DNA from: an uncultured Prevotellaceae bacterium
GTDB taxonomy: Bacteria; Bacteroidota; Bacteroidia; Bacteroidales; Muribaculaceae
NCBI GenBank assembly: GCA_900317835.1
Contig: ONIL01000022.1
Coordinates: forward strand, 44,340 to 108,339
Length of the DNA: 64,000 nucleotides
Reading direction: 5' to 3'
In this document: piece after piece, positions 51,612 to 60,398 of the stretch
Position numbering within the stretch: position 1 is the stretch's first letter
Layout: every line of letters begins with the position of its first letter
Translations under genes and position numbers: made by a program
Notes under the pieces: model-generated
What the model was told of the DNA's origin: nothing
Database searches by the model: none
The model's input: only the letters and a program-made list of their open reading frames with translations

Positions 51612-51700
51612 GGGACAGCTAAAGTAAATGGGCGCCTCGCCCTTGCAACCATCGGAATAACCAAAAATTATTTATTCATAACTCTAAAAACTTACGCAAA

Positions 51701-54700
51701 ATGAAAAAAACGCTAACATTCTTTCTGTCGCTTGCAATGGCATTGATGACGTTGCAGGCAAGTGCCGCGATGTATATCGTGGGCAGTGTTCCCTTCGGGG
51801 ACTGGAAGACCAATGCTGGCATGCAGATGTCGCAGAGCGGTAATACCTATACCGCTAATGCTACCATCAACGGCACGGTCTATTTTGTGTTTGCTACCCA
51901 GTTGTGCTCGACTGCCGATGACTGGTCAACCTTTGCGAACTATCGCTTGGGTCCCACGACCAATGACTATCTGGTGACGACGGGCACTGCCTACACTGCC
52001 TATTCAGGTCAGGACAACAATGCGTTCATGTTCACGGGCAATGGTGATTACACGTTCACCTTCAACAGCTCCAACAACCAGTTCAGCATTGCTGCCTCCA
52101 CGCCTGCAGGCCCGACTGACCTGTACATCCTGGGTGAGGTGAATGGCAATGGCTGGGCTCCCAATGTGGGTCAGGCCATGACCTATAACGGGAATGCCGA
52201 TGTCTATACCGCCACGGTAACCACCGCTGGTGAGAATTCGGGCTTCAGCTACTTCTCGTTCACAACCAAGCTGGCCACGTCATCGACCGATTGGGACGCT
52301 ATCAGTGGTTATCGCTATGGTGCACAGGGCAGTGAGGATTACGCTGTGACCGTGGGCACGCCGATGCCGCTGCAGGCAGGTGAGACGGCTTTCATGATTC
52401 CTGCAGGAACATGGAAATTTACCGTCAGCTTGACTAACGGCACCTTGCTGGTAGAGGAAGATGGCGACACGCCTGGTCCTCAGCCCTCAGGTGACCTGTT
52501 TATCCTTGGCGAGGCTAACGGTAACGGTTGGAGCCCCAACGTGGGTGTGCCGATGGAGTACAATGAGGCCACAGGTCTCTATGCTGCAACGGTGACGTTC
52601 AATGGTGAGAACAGTGAGGAAGACGCCAATGTGAGCTATTTCTCGTTCACGACCAAGCTGGCTGAGAGTGCTGATGATTGGGAGGCGATAGCCAATTACC
52701 GCTTGACGCCTGTTGCCGATGAGGGCACCAACTTCTGGGTAACATCATCGATGTTGGGCAACACCATCCAGTTGAATGATTATGGTGTGAACGTCGATGT
52801 GGCATTCCGCATTCCTGCTGGTACCTATGCCATTACTGTGAATTTGGCTAACCGCACCTGCGTGATTACGCGTGAGAGTGGCGGCGACCCGGTATCCGGC
52901 AAGGGATGGCCTGCAATGTATGGCGGCGTGATGCTGCAAGGCTTCTATTGGGACAGCTTCAAGGCCACCAAGTGGTCGAGCTTCACCGAGAATGCTCAGG
53001 ATCTGGGCCAGTACTTCGACGTGGTTTGGGTTCCTAACTCGGGAAGTGTTGACAACAATGGCGTCGCCCAGAGCATGGGTTACATGCCCGTTTACTGGCT
53101 GAAACACAACACCTGCTTCGGTACCGAGACGCAACTTCGCGAGATGATCTCGACCCTGCACCAGCACAACACCAGTGTGATGATGGACATGGTCATCAAC
53201 CACAAGAGCGGTAAGAGTGGCTGGGTGGATCTGGCCAACGAGAACGTGACCGGCCCCGTGACGGGTGAGGAATACAGCGTGTCATGGACCCTGGCCGACA
53301 TCTGCCGCACCGATGAGTGCGTCGGAGCTGGCTATGCTGCTACGGGTGCAGCCGACGAGGGCGAGGACTTTGACGGCAGCCGTGACCTGGATCACACAAG
53401 TGCCAATGTGCAGAAGAACGTCAGGACCTATCAGAAGTACCTCATGCAGGAGCTGGGCTATGATGGCTTCCGCTATGATATGTGTAAGGGTTTCTCAGGC
53501 TACTACGTGGGCCTCTACAACCAGGCTAGCGAGCCCGCTTTCTCGGTGGGCGAGTACTGGGATGGTAATGCCGAGACCCTGCGCTGGTGGCTCGAGAGCA
53601 CCAAGCAGGACAACCGCATCCAGAGCGCCGTGTTTGACTTCTCATTGAAGTATCCGATTAACAGCGCCTTTGGCGGTGGTGACTGGAGTGCCCTCAATGA
53701 CAAGGGCCTTGCCGCCGATGCCAACTATCAGCGCTACTCGGTGACCTTCGTCGATAACCACGACACGGGTCAAAACGACAATTACAGCTGCTTGAAGAAC
53801 AACGTCATGCCCGCCAATGCCTTTATTCTGGCAATGCCTGGCACACCGTGTATCTTCTACAAGAACTACCTGGTTTACACCGACGAGATCAACAACTGCA
53901 TCAAGGCTCGCCGCGCTGCTGGCGTTCACAACCAGAGCGCTATCCTCACGCAGCAGGAGAGCAACGGCGGTTACATCCTGGAGACCCAGGGTACCCGCGG
54001 CAACCTGTATGTGCAGGTGGGCGGTGCTGTGAACAACGGCACTCCCAGCGGCTACACCCTCGTTCAGGGCGGTGACGGCTACAACATGTTCATCAGCAAC
54101 GGCATCGACTGGCAGCACGTGGCTAAGGATGGCCGCATCCTGGGCTATCCTGTTGTGAGCAAGGCCTCAGGCAACTATGTGGGTAATGTGACACTCACCG
54201 TCGCTCCTAGCGCAAGTGGCACGACTCTCGTCTATACCACCGACGGCAGTATTCCCACTGCTGCGAGCCAGACCCTGAGCGCTTCTCAGTCGTTCACTTT
54301 CACCGAGAACACGACCCTCAAGGTGGGCGTGCTCAATGGCAACCAGATTGAGAATGTAGAGACCTATATCTATACGATCACAAGCGCTGCCACCACGGGC
54401 TTGAATGTATATATCAGGTCAACGGCAAACAATGCTAACGTTTGGGCTTGGACCAGCCAGGGCAGTGTGACGGGCAACAGCTGGCCCGGCAAGGCCATCA
54501 ACACACTTGACAAGGTGACCGTCAACGACATTGAGTGGTATTGTCTGCACGTGGATGCTGATCAGGTATCTCTCATCTTCAACAACGGCAATGGCGGCTT
54601 CGAGAACCAGACGGCAACCATCAACGTGACCCGCGACGCGTTCTTCATCTATCCCGCCGACCTGTCGGCTTGGAACTATGACGCTGCCGATACCTATCTC

Positions 54701-55297
54701 GATGTGACCGAGAAGTATGCAGGCGCAGGCGCCGCCAGCTATGAGCATGTTTATGTGCTGGGTAACATCAACACGACCGGTTGGGCACCCAACAATGGCT
54801 TTGAGATGACGACCAACAATGGTGAGAAATACACTGCTACTATCAACTTTGTGGATCCCTATGGCGGTTACAGCTACTTCAGCTTCACAACGGCACTGGC
54901 ATCAAGTGCCACCGCTTGGGCCGAGATTGCAGGTAATCGCATGGGTGCCACTACCAGCAACTATCTCATTAGCGAGGACCGCTTGGGTACCAACCTGACG
55001 GTTGTGGCAGGTGAAAATGCCTTCAGGATTCCCACGGGCAAGTACAATCTGACGCTTTATCTGTCCCAGGGCATCCTTGTAGTTGACAAGTGGACCGAGC
55101 CCACTCCATTCATGCGTGGTGATGTGGACATGGATGGCTTTGTTAATATCTCGGACGTAACGGTGTTGATTGACTACCTGTTGAGTGGTAACGCTCAGGG
55201 CATCAGTCTCGAGAATGCCGACTGTGACCAAGACAACTCTATCTTGATCTCGGACGTAACGGCCTTGATCGACTACTTGTTGATGAAATCCTGGTAA
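51701..55297 (+). CDS. Secreted multimodular GH13 alpha-amylase with starch-binding modules and dockerin
   Basis: A 1198-residue secreted starch-degrading enzyme. Order: signal peptide (1-22); three SusE/F-like modules starting near residues 24, 140 and 266 (MYIVGSV, LYILGEVNGNGWAPN, LFILGEANGNGWSPN); a GH13 catalytic domain (about 400-800); a chitobiase-type C-terminal Ig-like domain (about 820-890, TTLVYTTDGSIPTAA); a CBM26-like module (about 897-1000); a fourth SusE/F-like module (from 1014); and a type I dockerin (1138-1198, GDVDMDGFVNISDV, then DCDQDNS). Catalytic residues fit GH13: D496 in DMVINH, R591 and D593 in GFRYD, E618 in VGEYW, D688 in VDNHD. A strong terminator follows. Confidence 0.92.
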   Translation: MKKTLTFFLSLAMALMTLQASAAMYIVGSVPFGDWKTNAGMQMSQSGNTYTANATINGTVYFVFATQLCSTADDWSTFANYRLGPTTNDYLVTTGTAYTAYSGQDNNAFMFTGNGDYTFTFNSSNNQFSIAASTPAGPTDLYILGEVNGNGWAPNVGQAMTYNGNADVYTATVTTAGENSGFSYFSFTTKLATSSTDWDAISGYRYGAQGSEDYAVTVGTPMPLQAGETAFMIPAGTWKFTVSLTNGTLLVEEDGDTPGPQPSGDLFILGEANGNGWSPNVGVPMEYNEATGLYAATVTFNGENSEEDANVSYFSFTTKLAESADDWEAIANYRLTPVADEGTNFWVTSSMLGNTIQLNDYGVNVDVAFRIPAGTYAITVNLANRTCVITRESGGDPVSGKGWPAMYGGVMLQGFYWDSFKATKWSSFTENAQDLGQYFDVVWVPNSGSVDNNGVAQSMGYMPVYWLKHNTCFGTETQLREMISTLHQHNTSVMMDMVINHKSGKSGWVDLANENVTGPVTGEEYSVSWTLADICRTDECVGAGYAATGAADEGEDFDGSRDLDHTSANVQKNVRTYQKYLMQELGYDGFRYDMCKGFSGYYVGLYNQASEPAFSVGEYWDGNAETLRWWLESTKQDNRIQSAVFDFSLKYPINSAFGGGDWSALNDKGLAADANYQRYSVTFVDNHDTGQNDNYSCLKNNVMPANAFILAMPGTPCIFYKNYLVYTDEINNCIKARRAAGVHNQSAILTQQESNGGYILETQGTRGNLYVQVGGAVNNGTPSGYTLVQGGDGYNMFISNGIDWQHVAKDGRILGYPVVSKASGNYVGNVTLTVAPSASGTTLVYTTDGSIPTAASQTLSASQSFTFTENTTLKVGVLNGNQIENVETYIYTITSAATTGLNVYIRSTANNANVWAWTSQGSVTGNSWPGKAINTLDKVTVNDIEWYCLHVDADQVSLIFNNGNGGFENQTATINVTRDAFFIYPADLSAWNYDAADTYLDVTEKYAGAGAASYEHVYVLGNINTTGWAPNNGFEMTTNNGEKYTATINFVDPYGGYSYFSFTTALASSATAWAEIAGNRMGATTSNYLISEDRLGTNLTVVAGENAFRIPTGKYNLTLYLSQGILVVDKWTEPTPFMRGDVDMDGFVNISDVTVLIDYLLSGNAQGISLENADCDQDNSILISDVTALIDYLLMKSW

Positions 55298-55320
55298 AAA
55301 CCAGTGGCAATGTTTAGTAA

Positions 55321-55360
55321 AAATTTCCAGACTTGGCAACACGCCAAGTCTGGAAATTTT
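55321..55360 (+). terminator. Rho-independent terminator of the amylase gene
   Basis: A 17-bp perfect inverted repeat (55321-55337 and 55343-55359, core CCAGACTTGGC / GCCAAGTCTGG) with a 5-base loop, ending in T's. It is 24 bases past the stop. Confidence 0.92.
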
Positions 55361-55619
55361 ATATTTACTCTCATTGTAATCTGGTAATAGATATCTAACA
55401 AAAATGTGCGCTTGTTTCACAACAATTCGCACACTTTAAACCTTAAAAATCTAATCCTATGAAAAAACTTGTCGCAAAATTAATGTTATTACATTAATGT
55501 AACAAATTATCTTATCTAATATTTGTAAAAATCCCTACAAAAATTGTTAAAAGAAGCTCCTATGATTTTTGGTAGTACATATTATTGGCAATTTAGTGGG
55601 AATTAAGATTATAACACAA

Positions 55620-55649
55620 GTGGCGGACACCTAGTTTGGTGCCCGCCAC
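55620..55649 (-). terminator. Hairpin terminator of the repeat-rich protein gene
   Basis: GTGGCGGACACC / GGTGCCCGCCAC (55620-55631 and 55638-55649) form a 12-bp stem with one mismatch, 34 bases past the minus-strand stop. The T-tract is weak. Confidence 0.65.
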
Positions 55650-55682
55650 GTGGGTGAAGAAATTATCGTGTGAATTGTGTTT

Positions 55683-57122
55683 TTAGTATCCAACCGACAG
55701 GGTAGTGTAGCAGTGACCCAGGTTGCTGTGCATCGAGAGCGTTATCCAACCAGTGTTGTTGCCTCCGTACCAACTGATGCTCTCGTTGTCGCCAGTGATG
55801 GGCTGACCATATACCCTGCACAGATTCCTGTAAACTCTGTCGTAGCGGTGACGGTCATAGTAGGAAGTCTGGAAGACAAATTGAGCATTTACCAGTCTGT
55901 CGGCACTATCGTAGCAGAGCATGACATCGTCCCAGATGAGATGGAGCAGAGGCACATTCCTCAGATAGATGATGTGGTCGGCATAGCCATCAATCTCGAA
56001 GCCATTGTAGTACAGATAGTCAAGTGAAGTGTCAAAGAGCGTTCCGAAGGTGATGCCCAGGATGCGGTCGATGATGGGAGCTCCGGCATAGGGGTGCCAT
56101 CCAACGGGGATCACAGGGCGATACCATACGATAGGAGCGGGACGATAGGGCCGTACGGGAGGGGGCAGGGGGCGACTCCAACTCCACAGGTGGTTAGTGT
56201 AGTAGTTGTGGAAGTCGTTTCTGTAGTGGTGGTTGGTGTAGTCGAAGTGGTTTTTGTTGTCGTAACCATGATTTCCTCCATGTCCATTACCACCATTGCC
56301 GTGTCCATTACCGTTGCCACCGTGTCCATTACCGTGTCCATTACCATTGCCGCCGTGATCAGGCCTGCCGCCATTGTTGTCATTACCCCTTCCGTCACGT
56401 CCACCAGGCCTGCCGCCATTATTGTCGTTTCCCTTAGTGGAGCCGTTGCTACGAGTAGTTACAGTGGAAGTGCGGTTGATGGTGCTGGCACTGCGGTCGC
56501 TCGATACATGCGAACCATTGTCGCTGCGGCGAACTGTCGATCCTGTACCAGTCGTGCTCTTGCTGCCGGTGCCATTGCCCGTCATGCTCTTGCTGCCGCC
56601 GTTGATCGTGGCCTTGCTGCTAGAACTGTTGATGGCAGTGGTGCCTCGGTTGACCTGAGTTCCTACATTGCTGCTGGAGCTACTGGTCGAGCGCGTAACC
56701 GTGCTGGGGCTGGTTGTGCTGCGGGTAGTCGTACTGATTGAATTGCTGGTGCGATTGACCTGCGGCGTCACCGTTGCCGAGCTGTTGCGGCTCACCGAGC
56801 TACTGGAGCTGCTGGTCGAGCGCGTAACCGTGCTGGGGCTGGCTGTGCTGCGGGTGGTTGCACTGCTTGAATTGCTAGTGCGGTTGACCTGCGGCGTTGC
56901 CGTTACCGAGCTGCTGCGATTTACCGAGCTGCTGGAGCTTGCACGGCTCACCGTCGGAGCGGTAGAAGTGTTTTGACGTGAGACAGCCGCCGACTGGCTT
57001 CTGCTGGTGGTGCTGCCTCCTTGTGAACGACTGCGGCCCTGGGCCGAAGCGTCGGATGCACCAATGATCAGGCATCCCATGAGCGCGAAGCTCATCATCA
57101 AGTTTTTAACAGAAGTTTTCAT
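55683..57122 (-). CDS. Secreted repeat-rich protein, Ser/Thr/Arg and Gly/His/Asn segments
   Basis: A 479-residue exported protein. After a signal peptide (KTSVKNLMMSFALMGCLIIG, then ASDASA) the first ~225 residues are low complexity, rich in Ser, Thr and Arg. They contain a 43-residue tandem repeat encoded by a 129-bp DNA repeat (two copies, joined near 56683 and 56812). Residues about 230-290 are Gly/His/Asn/Asp-rich, like metal-binding or disordered linkers. The C-terminal ~170 residues form a tryptophan- and tyrosine-rich domain with PLPPPVRPYRPAPIVWYRP and GITFGTLFDTSLDYLYYNG. No family or function recognised; a surface or matrix role is plausible. Confidence 0.7.
   Translation of the reverse strand: MKTSVKNLMMSFALMGCLIIGASDASAQGRSRSQGGSTTSRSQSAAVSRQNTSTAPTVSRASSSSSVNRSSSVTATPQVNRTSNSSSATTRSTASPSTVTRSTSSSSSSVSRNSSATVTPQVNRTSNSISTTTRSTTSPSTVTRSTSSSSSNVGTQVNRGTTAINSSSSKATINGGSKSMTGNGTGSKSTTGTGSTVRRSDNGSHVSSDRSASTINRTSTVTTRSNGSTKGNDNNGGRPGGRDGRGNDNNGGRPDHGGNGNGHGNGHGGNGNGHGNGGNGHGGNHGYDNKNHFDYTNHHYRNDFHNYYTNHLWSWSRPLPPPVRPYRPAPIVWYRPVIPVGWHPYAGAPIIDRILGITFGTLFDTSLDYLYYNGFEIDGYADHIIYLRNVPLLHLIWDDVMLCYDSADRLVNAQFVFQTSYYDRHRYDRVYRNLCRVYGQPITGDNESISWYGGNNTGWITLSMHSNLGHCYTTLSVGY
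56683..56940. repeat. Two tandem copies of a 129-base in-frame repeat
   Basis: Within the repeat-rich protein gene, the segment from 56683 recurs from 56812 with a period of 129 bases (43 codons) and few differences, most of them synonymous or Ser/Thr/Ala changes. It encodes Ser/Thr/Arg-rich sequence with the VNRTSNS phrase. Confidence 0.8.
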
Positions 57123-57227
57123 AATCGTGTTGTTTTATAATTGTTCAACAAGTGATTTAATTTTTTATTCGTATGTCTTTTAGACTGCAACGTTCATGCC
57201 GAGTTTAAAGCTATACATGCAGGATTA

Positions 57228-57250
57228 GCCCGAAAATCTCCTTTTCGGGC
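57228..57250. terminator. Hairpin after queA
   Basis: GCCCGAAAA / TTTTCGGGC is a 9-bp perfect stem with a 5-base loop, 47 bases past the minus-strand queA stop. A-rich on its other side, it may act in either direction. Confidence 0.55.
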
Positions 57251-57296
57251 ATAAAAATGCGACAAATCGCACTATTTCATAGATGAATGGATCGTG

Positions 57297-58529
57297 TCAG
57301 TGGAGCAGTAATTGGGCGTCTCCGTAGCTCAGGAATCGGAAATCGTGCTCCATGGCATAGTCGTACATGGTGCGCCACTTGTCCTGGCCGACAAAAGCCG
57401 CCACGAGCAGCAGCAACGTGGATTGAGGCTGATGGAAGTTGGTGATCATGCCGTCCACGATGCGGTACTTAAAGCCTGGGGCGATCATCAGCTGTGTGCT
57501 GCCCATATAGGTGTCGGCATTGTGGCGCTCCAGATAATCGACGATATTCTGGAGTGCTTGCCGTGTCGGAATCTCGCAAGGTGTGGTGTAGGGCATCCAC
57601 TGGGTAACGGTGAGCGCGTCCTCGTCGGCCTCGGGATTGTCTTCAAGAATCTGACCGATATAGTACAGGCTCTCAAGGGTGCGCACGCTGGTGGTGCCCA
57701 CGGCGATGATAGGGCCAGGGGCGTTGATGATATCAATAATGACGTCACGAGGCACGCTGATGAACTCATAATGCATCGGGTGGTCGCCGATGTGCTCACT
57801 CTTGACGGGCTGGAAGGTGCCAGCGCCCACATGAAGCGTGATTTCGCGTCGCACAATGCCGCGTTGGTCGCAATCGGTCAGAACCTCGTCGGTAAAATGC
57901 AGGCCAGCAGTGGGAGCGGCAACACTGCCGTCGATGTGGCTATAAACGGTCTGATAATCTGTCGAGTCACTTGCCTCGGTGCCTCGGTTCAAATAAGGAG
58001 GAATCGGTATCTCGCCAATGGCGTCGAGAACATCGGCAAAAGTACATTGCTTATTGTCCCAGTCAAAGGCTATTTCCCACGCGTTTCCACGTTGTTCTCC
58101 ACGGGTGGCGGCCAGGGTGACGTCTTGACCGTCGATGGTGACCATCTGGGTGAGCGACCCCTGTTTCCAACGCTTGCTGTTGCCCACCAGGCACTGCCAC
58201 ACGCAGTGTCCTGTGGTTTGGAAAATCTGTTCGTAGTCGCGTGGCATGACCGGCTCCAGACAGAATATCTCAATCGTTGAACCCGTCTCCTTGCGGAAGC
58301 GCAGTCGTGCGTTGATCACGCGCGTATTATTATAAATGAGTGTTGAGTGCTCAGGCAACAGCGAAGGCACTTCCCAAAAGCGCCGTTCTTGCATCGGCTC
58401 ATCGCATTTATAATATAACAGTTTGCACTGTTCACGCTGAGTCAGCGGGTGTTTAGCAATGCGCTCGTCGGGCAACGGGTAGTCATAGTCGGCGATGCGC
58501 AGGGCGCGGATGTCGTCAATCAGGGACAT
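57297..58529 (-). CDS. queA: tRNA preQ1(34) S-adenosylmethionine ribosyltransferase-isomerase QueA
   Basis: QueA transfers and isomerises the ribosyl group of SAM to 7-aminomethyl-7-deazaguanine in tRNA, the penultimate step of queuosine synthesis. The 410-residue length is in the normal range for the longer form. Family marks are DYPLPDERIAKHPLTQRE, LIYNNTRVINARLRFRKETG, TAGLHFT (in the APTAGLHF segment), VGAGTFQPVKSEHI, and NFHQPQSTLLLLVAAFVG near the C-terminus. It begins 3 bases after menA, so the two share a transcript without an obvious functional link. Confidence 0.95.
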   Translation of the reverse strand: MSLIDDIRALRIADYDYPLPDERIAKHPLTQREQCKLLYYKCDEPMQERRFWEVPSLLPEHSTLIYNNTRVINARLRFRKETGSTIEIFCLEPVMPRDYEQIFQTTGHCVWQCLVGNSKRWKQGSLTQMVTIDGQDVTLAATRGEQRGNAWEIAFDWDNKQCTFADVLDAIGEIPIPPYLNRGTEASDSTDYQTVYSHIDGSVAAPTAGLHFTDEVLTDCDQRGIVRREITLHVGAGTFQPVKSEHIGDHPMHYEFISVPRDVIIDIINAPGPIIAVGTTSVRTLESLYYIGQILEDNPEADEDALTVTQWMPYTTPCEIPTRQALQNIVDYLERHNADTYMGSTQLMIAPGFKYRIVDGMITNFHQPQSTLLLLVAAFVGQDKWRTMYDYAMEHDFRFLSYGDAQLLLH

Positions 58530-58532
58530 GTT

Positions 58533-59432
58533 TTATGAGTAGATAATGAATGCAATAGTGAGTAATAGAGTGAAAATGAGCATATTGCGCGCTGTTCCGC
58601 CAAGGAGGGGGTTGAGCGCTGCTCCGTCGTGGTGCCGCAGCTTGTACCATGTGGCGGTGTGCAATACCAGATATATGACTGGGATAGCAAGTGTCCACAA
58701 GGGCATCATGCGGCCAAAACCAATCATGATCCACAGCACCGTGAGCAATGCCATGCCGGCATAGCCGTTGATGAGATAGGCCAGGGCGGCAGCCGGGCGT
58801 CCGAAGATGACCACCGACGTGCGCTTGCCTGCCTCGCGGTCATCGTCCATGTCGCGGTAGTTGTTGATGAGCAGCACGTTGACGGCCAACAACCCCGTAG
58901 TCATTGAGGCGAGCAATACAAGTGGGTCCCAACGCAGGGCTTGGACATAGTAGGTGAAGTTCACGGGCACGAGGCCGAAGAAGATGAAAACCATCAGTTC
59001 GCCCAGACCGTGATAAGAAAGAGGGTAGGGGCCTGTGCTATAGGCCAGCGCAGCCAGCGCAATGACGATGCCCACGGGCAACAGCCACCAGCCGCCATAG
59101 GGAATCAAGCAGCAGCCCACGATTCCCGCAAGCACCAGCAGGCCGAAAGTGACGTTCCTGAGCGTGTTGGGCTTGATGTCGCCCTCGGTGACGCCGCGTC
59201 GTGGTCCCACACGGCCCGGCTTGTCGGCCCCGTGCAGGTAGTCAAAGTATTCGTTGGCAGTGTTAGACACGATTTGAGCCAGCAAGGCAAACGCCAGGCA
59301 CAGCAGTGCAGGTGCCCATTGGAAGTGATGGTGCCATTTGGCCAGGCCGATTGCGATGACGACACCACTCAGCGACACGGGCAACGTGCGCAGCCTGAAG
59401 CACTCCAGCCATATCTTGATTTGCTTTTTCAT
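58533..59432 (-). CDS. menA: 1,4-dihydroxy-2-naphthoate polyprenyltransferase MenA
   Basis: UbiA-family membrane enzyme adding the isoprenoid chain to 1,4-dihydroxy-2-naphthoate in menaquinone synthesis. From ATG 59432 it is 299 residues with about nine membrane helices. Asp-rich motifs are NTANEYFDYLHGADKPGR and NNYRDMDDDREAGKRT. The start follows FRLRTLPVSLSGV of the family N-terminus; an in-frame upstream start would add residues over the promoter region. A -7-like box is at 59454-59461 (minus strand). Menaquinone supports the anaerobic fumarate reductase chain in Bacteroidales. Confidence 0.93.
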   Translation of the reverse strand: MKKQIKIWLECFRLRTLPVSLSGVVIAIGLAKWHHHFQWAPALLCLAFALLAQIVSNTANEYFDYLHGADKPGRVGPRRGVTEGDIKPNTLRNVTFGLLVLAGIVGCCLIPYGGWWLLPVGIVIALAALAYSTGPYPLSYHGLGELMVFIFFGLVPVNFTYYVQALRWDPLVLLASMTTGLLAVNVLLINNYRDMDDDREAGKRTSVVIFGRPAAALAYLINGYAGMALLTVLWIMIGFGRMMPLWTLAIPVIYLVLHTATWYKLRHHDGAALNPLLGGTARNMLIFTLLLTIAFIIYS

Positions 59433-59453
59433 TGTCATTATTGTAAAGGTCTG

Positions 59454-59461
59454 CAAAATTA
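59454..59461 (-). promoter_or_regulatory. Putative -7 box of menA
   Basis: The minus strand reads TAATTTTG, 22 bases before ATG 59432. No correctly spaced TTTG was seen. Confidence 0.4.
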
Positions 59462-59619
59462 CAAAAAGATTGCCGAGCATTGTCTAAAAATTTGACAGAA
59501 TGGTGTCTAAAAAATTGACAATGCACTTCATCGGGCCCTGAATTGCTTGCAAGGAAGAAGAAAAAGAACTAAATTTGCATAACTGATTAAGACAACAAAT
59601 TATTCACAGTTTCAATTTA

Positions 59620-60273
59620 ATGATTATGGAAGCAAACAATGAAATGAGCCCTAAGGCTAATCCGACAAAGGTGAATCAAGCAAAACTTCATGAGACACAG
59701 CCGCGAATGACCTTTAAAGAGGCTGTGAGCGCTTGCATGAGCAAGTATGCCACGTTATCGGGTCGTGCCCGTCGCAGTGAGTACTGGTGGTTCAGTCTGT
59801 TCATGTTATTACTCACATCATTCCCTGTCATCACCTTGTCGATTGTGAATTTGGTTCAGGGAGGATCATTGACTGTGGACCCAGAAAAGCTTAGTTCAAC
59901 ACCTGATGTGGTGGTTACGATATTCGAGGTTATGCTGGCATTGGTTTGCTTGCTCTTTCTCTTACCGTCAATAGCAGTGCAGGTGAGGCGATTGCATGAC
60001 ACGGGTCGCAGTGGCTGGTGGCTCGTTTGGTCCCTTCTGTCCAGAATACCCTATGAGATTACTTCGGTCTTCGTCCTCGGTGGCTCATATGCTGAGAGTA
60101 GAAATGTGATTACGAACTTGGTTCATGGTTTCCAGGCTTCTCCGGTGGGTGGTAGCCTGCTGCTGCTGTTTTCCTTGTTGAGTTGGGGTATGTCTATTGT
60201 CATACTTATTTTTATGCTTCAAGATAGCGATAAGGGTGAGAACAGGTTCGGTCCATCCCCCAAGTACCAGTGA
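59620..60273 (+). CDS. DUF805 membrane protein, copy 1
   Basis: A 217-residue inner-membrane protein of the DUF805 family, with about four helices. The conserved parts are SGRARRSEYWWFSLFMLLLT near residue 47, QVRRLHDTGRSGWWLVWSL at about residue 121, and the C-terminal GENRFGPSPKYQ. An N-terminal ~35-residue polar segment is unusual and differs from the next copy. Function of the family is unknown. Its sequence is clearly related to the gene at 60399, so the pair arose by duplication. A terminator and a promoter separate the two, so they are transcribed independently. Confidence 0.88.
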   Translation: MIMEANNEMSPKANPTKVNQAKLHETQPRMTFKEAVSACMSKYATLSGRARRSEYWWFSLFMLLLTSFPVITLSIVNLVQGGSLTVDPEKLSSTPDVVVTIFEVMLALVCLLFLLPSIAVQVRRLHDTGRSGWWLVWSLLSRIPYEITSVFVLGGSYAESRNVITNLVHGFQASPVGGSLLLLFSLLSWGMSIVILIFMLQDSDKGENRFGPSPKYQ

Positions 60274-60285
60274 CAAATGATGGTT

Positions 60286-60318
60286 AGCGGGTGTGCCTGG
60301 TGGCGTGCCCGCTTTTTT
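60286..60318 (+). terminator. Rho-independent terminator after DUF805 copy 1
   Basis: AGCGGG / CCCGCT (60286-60291 and 60308-60313) with inner pairing of GTGCC and GGCGT, followed by a T6 run. Confidence 0.75.
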
Positions 60319-60328
60319 GATGGCTTTA

Positions 60329-60361
60329 TTTGCGGGAATCAATCAAAATATGTTACCTTTG
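60329..60361 (+). promoter_or_regulatory. Promoter of DUF805 copy 2
   Basis: TTTG (60329-60332), a 21-base gap and TACCTTTG (60354-60361) match the Bacteroidetes consensus. It lies 38 bases before the ATG at 60399. Confidence 0.8.
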
Positions 60362-60398
60362 TGGTATCAATAACAATACATTTAAAAATCAATAGATT

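Larger units (their letters stand above)
51230..51700. other. Divergent intergenic region upstream of the amylase gene
   Basis: 471 bases between the HAD gene and the amylase gene. It holds the minus-strand promoter (51249-51280), an operator-like palindrome (51534-51547) and a plus-strand -7 box (51604-51611). The stretch 51285-51530 is AT-rich and shows no gene or recognisable element. Confidence 0.6.
55298..55682. other. Intergenic region between the amylase and the repeat-rich protein gene
   Basis: 385 bases holding the amylase terminator (55321-55360), an AT-rich stretch with a 12-codon ORF, MKKLVAKLMLLH (55459-55497), that looks like a truncated signal-peptide start or a chance ORF, and a hairpin (55620-55649) for the next minus-strand gene. 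No complete gene is present. Confidence 0.6.

Noticed and set aside
56374-56976. CRISPR-like or leucine-rich coding repeats on the plus strand of the repeat-rich gene
   Set aside because: The periodicity (129 bases, 43 codons) is in frame with the minus-strand protein and has no spacers; the plus-strand Leu-rich frames are shadows of Ser/Thr codons.
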